The notes beneath the pieces were generated by a model that did not search any database, was not told the DNA's origin, and saw only the letters and a list, made by a program, of their open reading frames with translations. Source: Madurella fahalii (taxonomy: Eukaryota > Ascomycota > Sordariomycetes > Sordariales). Taken from it: DNA of 64,000 nt. Position numbers and translations under genes: made by a program. This document shows, one piece after another, positions 11,321 through 22,700 of this stretch. The stretch is from NCBI GenBank assembly GCA_029876055.1, contig CM056877.1, positions 868,001 to 932,000 on the forward strand, in the 5' to 3' direction. How positions within the stretch are numbered: position 1 is the first letter of the stretch; each line of letters starts with the position of its first letter.

Positions 11321-12138
11321 ATGGCTGCGAGGGGCGTTTCGGTGCTCAAATTTGTCGGCACCGTGTCGCTCGGTGTCCTGACGGTACGTCCTGCGTTGTT
11401 CTTCCCCGCGCCGAGCTCCGATGCCGTTGCATAATGCATTCCGGCATGCCTCACCACACCATCACCACCACCACTACCACTACCACGAACATTGACAATA
11501 GAACCACTAACCCACTCCCTCTCCAGGGCCTTTCCTACACGCTCTCATCCCTCACCATCCCAGCCCTCCTGACGCTGCCATCGGCCAGCGCCGCCGCGCG
11601 CGCCTTCGACACCCTCTCGACCGCCGCCTCCCGCCACCTCTCGTCCCTCACCGCCGTCTCCTCATCCGCCTTTGCCCTCGCCTACCTCCTCTCCCCGCGG
11701 CCCCTCCGCCACCCCTACCTGCTCTACGCCTCAATCCTGGTCGGCGCCTCGCAGCTGGCCGCGTCGGACCTGCTGGCCCCCTACCTGCTGAAGCTCGGTC
11801 CCCCGTCACCATCATCGTCCTCCACCGCGGCCGCCAGGAAGCAGAAGCAGAAACAGAAGACGGAGCGGGCCGCGGCCCGCGCCCGCATGGAGGCGAGCTA
11901 TGAGGTGCTCGGCAGCGGTTCAGATGCGCACAGCGAGGGCGCGGCGAGCGGGGAGGAGATGGAGGGCGACGAGGCGGACGTGAACGGCGAGGAGGTCCGT
12001 GTTGAGGTGGAGGCGTTCCTGAAGAAGCAGATCGTGCGCAGCGCCGTGGCCGGGCTGGGGTTCCTCCTGTCGGTTGTGGGTGTTTGGGGAGATGGGGTGG
12101 CGCCTGTATACGGGCAGGCTGTTGTCATTGAGGTTTGA
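11321..12138 (+). CDS. atg33: Autophagy-related protein 33 (mitophagy)
   Basis: Atg33 is a mitochondrial outer-membrane protein that promotes selective mitophagy in yeast. Exon 1 (11321-11383) encodes MAARGVSVLKFVGTVSLGVL, an intron lies at 11384-11526 (GTACGT...CAG), and exon 2 is 11527-12138, giving 224 residues. The joined N-terminus (SVLKFVGTVSLGVLTGLSYT) matches the family. Four hydrophobic segments are visible, roughly residues 10-35, 55-75, 80-105 and 185-210. A polar, Glu/Lys-rich loop lies between the third and fourth (about 110-180), longer than in yeast. Confidence 0.88.
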
Positions 12139-13009
12139 ACGGAGTGAGGGGGTTTGTGATGATGTGCGGCTAGGCCAATGTGGGAAGCTCGACTCCGCTC
12201 AGGTTCTTGCAAGTGCTGTGGGAAATACGCCTTCTCATTATTGTTAGAGACTGTATCTAACGGGATAATCGGAGTTGGGTTCTGGGATTTGCGTTTCGCT
12301 ACTTCCGGAAAACGGTTGTTATCACTGGGTGCATTCGATACGGATTTGCAAAAGCGGTCGTGTACTACGAGTTCGGCCCATTGCCTTTCCGCCCGCTCCG
12401 ACTTCGCATTAACATATTTGAAGATTCAGGGAGACGCAGCCGTTATATGCTGGAAAACTAGGGACTATTGACTCCATGCCCGGGCTGCGTAGGCAGATTC
12501 GGCATCCTCGCCAAACTCACTGACACTGCGAGAGAGAGCCTATGGAACTCTGAACTAGAGGGTGATTTGTTGTCTTGGCTTTTCTCCCCTTTGATAGGAA
12601 TACGCGATTCAACTTTGTGCGGAAACCGTACTCATTATCTGCCTTTCATTCTCTTCTCTCTAGGCTCAAACCCTGTACCGTTTGAGGTCCCAGGATGAAG
12701 CGTCAAGTCCTCCAGAGGAATCCCGCGAAAGATTCATGTTAATAGCTATTGCGAATCTTAATTCAAAATTGAAGCTCAATACCCAACATAGTTGGTTTAG
12801 ACAACGCACCTGGCACCCACAACTCAAATCCTTCAAGCGACCGTAAACATGCCCCATCACGCACCGCGGAGTACCCGCCTTAGTTGTCTCTATTCATTGA
12901 TCCGGATTGTGAACAAAGCCTAGGAGGCGGAGGGAAAATGTAATATTTGGGCTTGTTGGGGTCGCTTATGGAAACAAAAATGTAGACGCGATTTGGGACA
13001 AAAGACTCA
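12139..13009. other. Intergenic between atg33 and tRNA-Leu
   Basis: About 870 bp. The small open frames here are shadows without domains, and I see no repeat or mobile element. Confidence 0.4.
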
Positions 13010-13097
13010 TGACAAGAGTGGGATTCGAACCCACGCCCTTTCGGACTGCCAATCAGAAACCTGAAGACAGCGCCTTAGACCGCTCGGCCATCTTGCC
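13010..13097 (-). tRNA. tRNA-Leu (CAG) with a very short intron
   Basis: Read on the minus strand, GGCAAGA pairs with TCTTGTC, followed by discriminator A. The D-arm is GCCGAGCGGTCTAAGGC. The anticodon stem CTGTC/GGCAG pairs only if 8 nt (minus TTTCTGAT, 13052-13059) are removed after position 37. The loop then contains anticodon CAG at 13061-13063. A type II variable arm and the T-arm GTGGGTTCGAATCCCAC follow. The intron sits at the canonical site for eukaryotic tRNA introns but is unusually short. Confidence 0.9.
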
Positions 13098-14350
13098 TTG
13101 ATAGGAAATACACCTGTAGTTTCTCATTATCTGCCTCTGCTCACTCTTTTCCTTAACTGCTTCATGCAGTTTTCTGTCTTGGAAGCCTATAGCTTCAGCC
13201 GCGGCGATTCAAATGTACCTTAGAAAGGTCACCAGTTGTTCCTAGCCGAAGCGTAGTGCTCATCTCTTCATGCATTAACGGAGATTTTATTTTGACAGGT
13301 CATTGAGGAAGTAACTTAGACTCCAACTTTGGTGTTTAACCCCTGTAGCACCATCATGTCTCAATCCTGTATCAAGGCTACAATTTCCAAACTTTGATAT
13401 TTTGACTCGACATCCCTGAAGACGGTAATCATCTGCTGACCGTGAGTTTACCAGCGCCGACTTGTGGGCGGCAACGAGAGTTCAGTTTGGAAGGCTCTTG
13501 ACTTAGATTTCAAGAGTGATCAGGGAGCCAACTCTGTACCCGATTAACCAGGCATCTATCTAATCACCCACCTCCTGAACTACTAGAGCATGGACGAGAT
13601 AGCAGAGGGTAGCCTCGAGCGAGTTGCACGGCATTAATCTAATTAGATGTAAATCAACTGCAGCCGGAGGAGGCCTGGAGAAAGCTGTGAGGTCCAGTTA
13701 CAGAGTTTGTAAGCGGATATGTTGGGATGCCACCAGGAGTCCGCGCTACGCTAGGGTAGAGCAAACGGTTTTGTTGAACTTGCTAATGGAAGTTTTGGTC
13801 AACCTGAAGCGGGGAAAAGGCCTAGTGGATGGCGCCGCTATTCTCCAACCTGCCTTAGCACTTGCTTTACCCTAGGCTCTAGAACCAGTTGTTGGTTTGG
13901 TAAAGGCCCACACACTGCCGATCTACTTAGCTCGTATGAGCGTCATGTTGCCACAGATTGTAAGGATGGGTAGCCGAATTTCGGTATCAGAGCAAAGCTC
14001 CAACAGCAATTCCAGGTTCCAGTACCATTCTTGTGGGTCCTCACCGTCTTTGTTCTTATGTCAGAGGCTGCCGGCTCTCGCAGCACTTCATAGGAAGGGT
14101 AGAAGGTGGTTACGACGCCTTGTCATGGGGCAGTGGAGACTACTTTTCCCCCGATGCTCTTCGGAAAGCAGCTGCTTCTAGGCCCTACCGTAGCCGCAAC
14201 GGTGCTGCACCCTTTCAGGCCTGGATTACTTGATGGAAATTAGACTTCAGCTAAGACATTCACCCACGGGTATTGTCTAGAGGAGAGTTGCTCGTCAGGC
14301 CACAGTATCCTCTTCTCAATATCAGCTGTGTATCAACTGCCTCTTTCCTC
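13098..14350. other. Intergenic, decayed sequence
   Basis: About 1.25 kb without a supported gene. The frames at 13624-13875 and 13897-14233 lack domains. It lies upstream of the broken carboxypeptidase. Confidence 0.4.
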
Positions 14351-14351
14351 C

Positions 14352-16228
14352 ATGCATTGGAACTGGGAACTTGAGGGCGTGATCCTGGCCGGACTCGTCC
14401 TGGTAATCCTTTACCCCCATCCGAGCCTCGGAAACCCTGTCGGACATGAAGCGCATCCATCGCCTCACTTCCAGTGCCATGCGCGACCGTTTTTCCTTAA
14501 CGAGCGCTCGGAAAGTATGGCCAGTGCACCTCGGCTGTCAGAGAAGAGCAAGCATTGCTAAAATGTTTTAGGGTTTGTCGTTAATGGCTCGGCCATCCCG
14601 GAAGTTAACTTTGACGTGGGCGAGTCATATGCCGGACTGCTCCCGATAGGCAGCAGCGGCAACGGCAGCAGCAGCGAGCTGTACTTCTGGTTCTTCCCCT
14701 CGACCAACGCCGTAGCGCAGCAGGGAAGAGAGATTTTGATCTGGCTCTCGGGCGGGCCGGGATGCTCTTCGCTCGGCGACCTGCTGCAGCAGAACGGCCC
14801 GTTCCTCTGGCAGCCTGGGACAATCGAGCCCGTGGCCAATATATGGAGCTGGCACCGCCTCACCAACGTTGTCTGGATCGACCAGCCGCTCGGGACCGGT
14901 TTCTCACAAGGCACACCCACAGCAAGAAACGAATAGGACGTGGCCCAGCAGTTCTTGGGCTTTTGGCGGAACTTTGTCGACACCTTCGCTCTGCAAGGGT
15001 ACAAGATCTATGTGACGGGCTATTCATACGCCGGAATAATGGCGCCCTATATTGCGAGTGCCATGCTCGACTGGAACGACACGCGATACTTTGATCTCGC
15101 CGGCATGATGGTCTATTCTGGTTTGTACTCCAAGTTAGGGCTGGCGCGAGAGATTCCCGTTCCGTTCTTTATCAACAGATGGAAAAATGCTTTGTCCTTT
15201 AACGACACATTTACCGCTTATGTTAACAACAGGACCGTGGAGTGCGGGTACACACCTTACCTCGAACAATACCTTGTCTTCCCACCGCGTGGGCCACAAC
15301 CTGCGAACCTCCCAGGGCATGATAATGTCACCAACCTCCCCTTACCGGACTGCGCGCTCTGGTCGGCCGTCTTCTTCGCATCCTTGGAGCTCAACCCGTG
15401 CTTCTCCGTCTTCGACGTAACCGAGCAGTGTCCTTTTAGATTTGGTATGTCACCCCCAATGGCACCTGCCATTCTAGCGTAACTAGCTTGGAGGATCAGA
15501 AGGGATGAGCCCTCTGAAATAGCCAAGCTAAGACTCGCATCTAAACCATCTCAGACTCCCTAGGCTTCTACAACGGCCTGGAATCGCATCCCCGCCTCCC
15601 GCTCACACCGTACTTCAACCGGCCGGACGTCAAAGCCGCCATCAACGCCCCACTCAACACAAACTGGACTTTCTGTGTCGACCGTTCCACCGTCTTTGCA
15701 GGCGGTTTCGATGAGACGCTCCTCTCCGCGCCTGGCAGCCAGCCGGTGCTCCCGCGCGTGATTGAGCACACCGCCAACGTCATCCTCGGCCACGGGTACC
15801 GAGACGTCATAACGCTACCCGAGGGCACACTGCTGACGATTCAGAATCTGACTTGGAACGGGGAGATGGGGTTTCGCGAGGAGCCCACGGCGCCGCTGTT
15901 TGTGCCGTACCATGGCGGCGGGAACGGGAGCGCCGAGACGGCGGCTGGGGCGGGAGTGTTGGAGACGAGCCATGAGGAGAGGGGCTTGACTTGGTTCGGG
16001 GCCGCGCAGGCGGGGCATATGCTCGTTGGAGACCAGCTGGCGCTGGGGTTTCGGACGGTTGAGGTGCTGTTGGGGCGAGTGGCGGGGCTGACGGCGACGG
16101 TGCCGTTTACGGTGGATGTTGGGGAGGAGGTGGAGCATACGGGGGGGTTGGGAAATGGGACGGTGGTGGTTTCAAACTGGGAAGAGGTAGCGGGGTTGTA
16201 TCGATTTGTGGAGGATGGTCTGGAATGA
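14352..16228 (+). pseudogene. Serine carboxypeptidase (peptidase S10), nonsense-disrupted
   Basis: The main body opens at about 14574 after a TTTTAG acceptor (IPEVNFDVGESYAGLLPIG) and runs to 15444. An intron follows at 15445-15563 (GTATGT...TAG), then an exon 15564-16228. Secreted or vacuolar S10 enzymes remove C-terminal residues. All three triad residues can be placed: the Ser in GYSYAG, the Asp in the GHGYRDV segment and the His in AGHML. A TAG at 14934-14936 interrupts the frame inside a conserved segment (GTPTARNE, then stop, then DVAQQFLGFW). The nucleophile motif is GYSYAG instead of the family's GESYAG. A hydrophobic possible signal-peptide exon starts at 14352, but it does not join in a clean phase. 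Only the Trp/Glu-rich body is firm. Probably a pseudogene. Confidence 0.75.
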
Positions 16229-17099
16229 GGAAGCGGTAACTTTTTTGGTGGGCGTATCTCCTTCCTACCTTAGGTAAGGTACCTTAGCTCGGGTACTTAG
16301 GTAAGGGGTCTTCAGGATCCAGGGCATTAATGTGTGTGGTAAATTGATAAATTCAGATGAAAAAGGGAAAAAAGAGTTCTCTTCCAATGCAATATCCACT
16401 GATGTATGTATGTGTACCTAGGTTCTCTTAACTGCAAAAACATTGATATCATTCCGGTGTGATCGTGGTCAGGGTGCAACTTTCTATCAACTTTCACACA
16501 TGTTTTGCTTGGACTACTGCAGAGTCGCATGAAGGTCCCTTTGTACAGATGTAATCGTAGCGGCCATATTCCAGTTGAAGCAGGAGTTCGAAACAGGAGG
16601 CTGATGACTACTTACATCAATATCTGGATGGATTCCTGTACTTGTCCGCACCCTACCGACTCCGCCGACTAAAGTCGAAGACTAAGGTCTCCAATTGAGC
16701 CATGATCAGACCGAACTGATTGGGGGCTTCGCTGGGATGTCCGCCTCTAGAAGAGCGATGCAGAGAAATTCAGCAACGGATTCACCAGCACACCGGAGAA
16801 GCTGCATCTAGCTCACCGTCACATTGGAATACTATATACCTACGTGATGTTCACAACGAGGAACTCAAGAAATACCGCAATGGACATAGGAATAGAGATG
16901 GAGTACCACCAAGGATTCTCGGTAAGATTGTTGACCGGGACGCGCCTTAGATGAGGTTGTAACGCTTTTAAGGAAATCCACATACTTATCGGTCACCGAT
17001 TCTTCAATGCATTACAGTTACGAATTTGAATACTCTGCTCTCCATTCGCTCTTTGGCTTATGTTTAGCGGCTTGTTATGACGACGTGGTAATATGACGT
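16229..17099. other. Region between carboxypeptidase relic and kinase relic
   Basis: About 870 bp. A 76-codon frame at 16720-16950 could be a remnant of the upstream part of the kinase relic, but I cannot align it. Near 16263-16305 there is a TACCTTAGGTAAGGTACCTTAG-like inverted motif. Confidence 0.3.
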
Positions 17100-18243
17100 T
17101 ACATTTCCCGCCCTAGGCAAGAACTTACTAGAAAGCGTATCACAAAAAAGACCCACAGATCGAGGTCGTGATCAAGGATTCCTAGCAGTATATAGAGCGT
17201 GAAGAAGAGGGCGAGCTACTAAGAGAGGCGACTGACAAAGGTGTGGTTAATGTCGCCCGGTACTATCACTATGAGACGGTGCTTATCCGCGGCGAAGTCG
17301 ACGAGATCCGAAGCAATATTCGGGGGGGGGGGGGGGGGCTAAATATCAGGGAGGCAACTAACTATCGACCGAGACAGTCAGAACTTTCGCTAGGGATGAC
17401 TTTATTGGATACTCCACGGAAAGGTCGCAGCAGTACCACTAGCCGCAAGCGGTCATCTAGTTAGACTGACGCCGCTTTTCCACCGAGCAAACGACCCTAT
17501 TCGGCATCGTCTATAAAGGCCGACAACAGCGCCCTACCCAATCGGGTACATCGACGTGTTATCCTCTGCGATTATGGGAAGCCTATTTACAAGGCGAGCT
17601 CCCGACCAGCTCTACTTGCTACACTAGAGGGTTTTATCGAAGGACACGAGTCCTTACACAACACAGGCATTCTCCACAGAGACATCTCGATCAACATTCT
17701 TATAATCAATGAAGACAACGACAACCGCTCTTGGCCTTCTTTCTTGATCGATCTTGACCTTGCTGTCAAAGAGCAAGGAGCGGGCGCCTCCGGGGCAAGC
17801 GGAAAGACTGGAACGAGAGCGTTTATAGCTATCGGGACGCTTCTGGGCGAGCAGCACTCGTTTATACAACGAGCTCGAGTCATTCTTCTAGGTGTTGTTT
17901 TGGATATGTATCCACTGCAACGGGCCGGAGGAGAGCAGGGTTGTTCCTGAGTTTGACACATGGAACTACATCAGCACAGAACGATTAGTAAAGGAGAAGC
18001 TGGGCACAGTAGCGAAGGAGTCAATTTTCATGAAGACAATCACCGACAACTTTACACCATACTACACGCCACTTATCCCACTGTTGAACAGGCTACGGAA
18101 AGTGAGTGATTTTCCCTAACGACAAACCGTGGGAACGGGAAGACGAGAAGCTCTACTCTCGAATGAGAGACATTCTCCGGCAAGGAGCCACGCCAGAATC
18201 CAGTGCGGCACCTCCTCAGTCATATTTGGAACCAACATTCTAA
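17100..18243 (+). pseudogene. Decayed FunK1 fungal protein kinase
   Basis: Fragments match the fungal FunK1 family throughout. In order they are: VVIKDS / QYIEREEEGELLREATDKG; VVNVARYYHYETVL; RKGRSSTTSRKRSS; YGKPIYKASSRPALLATLEG; LHRDISIN; SFLIDLDLAVKEQ; KTGTRAF, GEQHSF; FWICIHCNGP, VPEFDTWNY; FTPYYTPLIPLLNRLRK; and a tail ending at TAA 18241-18243. Stops occur at 17183-17185, 17462-17464 and 17889-17891. The first and third fall where the family has Trp (TGG to TAG). A frameshift lies near 17862, another just before 18119. The catalytic loop reads HRDISIN followed by Ile where the metal-binding Asn is expected. A run of 17 Gs (17322-17338) sits in the linker. This copy is dead. Confidence 0.85.
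17322..17338 (+). repeat. G17 homopolymer in kinase relic
   Basis: Seventeen consecutive Gs inside the FunK1 relic, which read as poly-Gly in the local frame. Such a run could fold as a G-quadruplex or be a sequencing artefact. Confidence 0.9.
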
Positions 18244-19761
18244 GGTGTGGAATGTATGGGATTAATGTTAAAGTAATTTTAGTCTTGTGCGGTTGCTCCG
18301 TGAGTCGCTGTTTTCAAATTTCTGGTTGCCATTCCCATGCGACACCCGAATTTTGGCACCCTTCTTTCTTCTAGTAATCCCGGCCCATTGACTTAAATGA
18401 GGTGTATGGAGTGACCGCTTGCTACTCAACGTTGCTCGACTGGCCGCCCGCTCGCCAGGCACAGAAGTGGAACTAGCATCAGATTGCATCAACCTCCCTA
18501 AAGGCTCCACGGCCTTCGAAAGGGTTTTGGAGCTACTTCGCGGCAACATAACTGGCACCGTCTAGCCGGTCGCGTCGGCTCTTGCTGAAATGCATCAACG
18601 CCGGGACTGACTCAAGATCGTCAATATTGTTATCTGGCGCCGACGTTCACGTGGTGCTGCTTGATATCAGCGGGCCTTGAAGCGGTCACTCATCAGTGGC
18701 CCTCTCCGGAGATACTGGGTGAAAACCTGTTCTTCCGGGTCATTATCATTCAAAGGTCCAGTCCGATTTGTGTCGGCTGACAGGGGAATCTACACCATAG
18801 TCCACTGCAGGTGAGCTTCAACGGGATTACCAACTTTGGGTGAAAGCCTCACTTGTCTGTTAGGCTCTCATATCATGGCCCTCGTCCCCCAACCCCCAAT
18901 TCAGCCTCCGTCAAACACGCGGCCCTGCAAGACGATCTTGCAATTTTATATTCACCGACCTATTCTTCTCTTCGGCCACAGGATATCGTGTGTCTAACTT
19001 TGGTGTCCCGGCACCGGGCCTGTTGCCTTACTGCGATTACCCAAAGCAGCGGATGACACGCTTGCGAGGCCCTGTGTCAGACAGGGCTGTTGAGTTACGT
19101 ATATGTCATTCACAATCCTCACTGGAAGCCGCGACAAGAAATTAACTCAGCGCGATTGCATATGTATTGTTCATGGAGTGAACGGGAAAGACAGGCAGAG
19201 CAGAGGAAAGGGGAGCATGCTTCAACCGATTCGTATCGATTACGTCGTCGTCAATCTGGCTCAGCCTCGGCCGGTGTCTGCCAATCATGCCTGCTGCTAC
19301 AGTAGGCGGCGTCTCTCCGCAAGCTATTTAACCCGTGCCGTGCTCCTCCACTTCTGCATCCGCCAAGCTTCCGTCCATACTCTCAGGCGTCATCAGGCTT
19401 CCAACAAGCTGGTTGCCGACTGAGATCCCGTTCGCGGTCCCGGACCGGGCACGCCTCTGTAACGACTCCAAACGGAGCCGGCGACGCATGGCGTCAGCCA
19501 CAAGGTTACACCAGAACTCAGCTGCGGCCCACGTAACCGAATGGGAATACATCCCCGCCCCCTAAAGCCATGAACTCAGCTGCTGACCACGGGCCTGGAC
19601 CTGAAAATCCTTCGGACCTTCCCTCAAACTCCTTCGGGTTAGGTACAGAATCTTGAGTCCTTGCTTCGTCCCATTTAACACCGTCTTCCACATCCCGTCG
19701 CTTCCACATTCCGCCCCTAAGCAAGGCGAGAGTTTCATTTGCATTTCAATCATCACCAGCC
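18244..19761. other. Region between kinase relic and CorA-like gene
   Basis: About 1.5 kb with no supported gene. Small open frames at 19090-19565 on both strands have no domain content. The last about 200 bp is the 5' region of the CorA-like gene. Confidence 0.35.
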
Positions 19762-22700
19762 ATGGAGGCCGGCCCGAGTAGCGGCGCGGCCGCCGAGCGA
19801 CAACCTCGCATTGAGGACGAAACACTAAGCGAGGGGGCAGCGCCGACCGTCACAATTGTCGAAAGGGAGGCCGAGGTGGCTGCGGCAGACGATAATGCGA
19901 GCCGGCCCCGGTCCGAGTCAAGGCCAAGGTTGCGGAACCAGTCAAGTCCCAATTCAAGCTCGGGTCGAGCGGACAGGCTGTCCTATCTAGAAGAGGAGGA
20001 CGAGCATTACTCGAGAAAACCACGGATAAGGTATGTTCGGAGAAGAGAGCCTTCCCGCTCCAGTAGTTTCCTTCGAGCTCAGGAAGCATCATTCCGCAAC
20101 AGGAGACGGGAGAGTCAGACTCGTTACCGCCGGGATCGTGAACGGGAACGAGTTCACATTGACTACCGCCGTGACCTTAGAACTGCAAGGGGCCCCATAC
20201 TACCACCACCACAGCATGGTGCACCCTTCATTCTGAGGAGAGATGATCACAGCCCGCGGAGGATCCGCGAATATAGCCCGGAGGGGTACCGGTACCGCGA
20301 ATACAGCTCTAGAAGCAGGTCCCGCGAATATAGCCCGGCGGGGTACCGGTACCGCGAATACAGCTCTAGAAGCAGGTCCCGCGAGTATAGTCCACGAGGT
20401 CGCTCACCATCTCCAAGCGAATGGAGCACGTACGACATTGATCTCGATGGCGACGAGCCAAGGAGCCCCGACGAGCCCCTGCCACAGGAATGGACCCAAC
20501 CAAGGACTATTCTCGAGGACGGCACCGCAACCGAATTGATTGTTGCCCAGTCGATAGAGCACAGGTTGTCCAAGTCCGGATTGGAAAGGATTGTTCTGTT
20601 GTCTCCTTCAAGACCGCCGCCCTCATCCGGTTCCACAAGCCAGGAGAGGGAGAAGTCTCGGGTACAGTTCCGATGGCTGTGAGTCTGGGTCTGGACGACA
20701 ACTGTCAAGGTTTGACCAACTAGCCCCTAGGTACTGACCGCACGCCAGGCACGTCCAGCCCAATACTCCTGAAGCCGACGACGTTGAGCCTGCCTTTCAG
20801 GCGTTGGAGGTGAGCTATGGAGATATCTCTATCCTAGGTGATTGGTCGGGTGATACCGTGGGGAATTGTCGAGGCCGGGCTGACTTGGGTTGCGAGATAC
20901 AAAGCGGTTCGTTCTCAGCTGCCCATTCATCTCGACCCGGGTCCGAGCCGCCGCCTTGTTGTTCCTTAGGGGCTATGCGAGGAAGGAGGTCAAGACGGCA
21001 GAAACCACGATCTCTTTGTGGCAGAGAATGGAGTCGCCGGGCACTCTACAGCACCAGTTCCTGTCTCTGGAAACAGGGCCGGTGCTTTTTCTCGGGACCA
21101 TAGGGGTGGACCGCTTGCATGCTCAGACCCTGCTGAGGGCCAGTCGTGGATATGACGTCGGTGACGAGCGTGAGCTGTCCCAGGTCGCGCGCAAAATGGG
21201 CGTGGGAGGCGGGCGTGACGTTCTGCACACTGCTGCGTTGTGGTGCTTGAGCTTGGGTCCCGGTACGTGCAGCCGGTCGCATAAGCACAAGTCAGCCATG
21301 CTCCCGAAGCGAGAGCTAACGAGGCGATTCAGGGGTCATGATAACGCTATGTTGCCTCCCTTCGACCGATCTTCGACGAGACTTGATCGAAATTGACGAT
21401 AGGGCGGGTCGTGGGTTCTACACTGTCCAAGTCAAACTGCAGGATCGCGAGCTCTATCACAGCATCGTGATTGACCCGGACTGCAGCTACGTGGTAAGTC
21501 ATAGACGATGGAATCTTGTTGTCTTTGCGCCCTAGCTGAGCTTTGACTGACTCACCCTCATCAGGATTTCCTCCAGCATGCTGTTGCCGTGGCCACGTCG
21601 GGAACTCAAGTGCGCGACGCCGCAAAGTACGACATTCTGTACGGATCTCAAACATCAGGAGACGCGGAAAAACTCGAGCAGCTCGAGGTCTTGACTCCTT
21701 CGAGGTGGCTAAAGCTTCTGGGTTCCGATGAGGTTGAGAACCACACGTTCCACTTGAAACCGAAATGCCGGGCTCGGTCACGCTCTAGAAGGCCATACCA
21801 CCGCAAGCGACGTTCCCACCTTCTATTAGAAGAAGCAGACGTTCACCACCTTCTACTCGAAGAAGAAGCAGTTATCGGGAGTCACCCCATCCTCGCTCCC
21901 CGTTGCCGGCGCCAACGCGATATGGCTATTCGGAAGTTACCGGAAGGGGCCAGAGCCATAACGACAAAGCGCTAGTCGTCTACAAGAGGGATCAGAAAGC
22001 TATCAGCAGGGTCAACTCCGAGAAAAGGCCTGAGCCGGTATTCGTGCGTGACACCTATGCACACCGGTACGGCTTCGACAGCAACCAGACCCGGCGGACC
22101 GCGGGCGAGATTGTTATCCGCAGACGCAGTGAGACGCGGCGCGAAAGCCCCCCTGTTCCAGTTCACTCAGACCTCGAGACAGAACGACACGTCGAGGTTC
22201 GGAGATGTTCTACAGGCCGATATCCCAGCGATGACAACTCTCCGGTTATCGAGCGTGAGCGAGGGATCGTTCGCAGGAGGCGCAGCTCCAGCACTGATAG
22301 CGACACTCGCTGGCACAGGGGCCGTTCTCGATGGCTTAGACGGCGGGAACGTGCATACGATTCGGACAGCAACGACACGCCGGCTGCGGAACAGGAGACG
22401 CCACCGCTGGATGATTCTGGCGCTGTCACGGTGGCTCCCTTTTTCGCCTGGAGAGTCAAAAGCATGGCCGATATGGACGCGGTGAGCGGGGATCAAAACA
22501 ACAACAGTACAAACCCCATGACGGACGTCGCGATCCATAATCTGTTTCGTATCCTCGGCAAGATCAATGAATCCCTCCTCTCTAGCGAGTCAGGGATCAA
22601 AGAAGTCTACTCACAGGCATACAAATGCACCGAGGAGAATCTTCTAAAGCGCCACCCTGACCTGACAAGAGATATGGTCCCGGGTTTGAACACATCCCCT

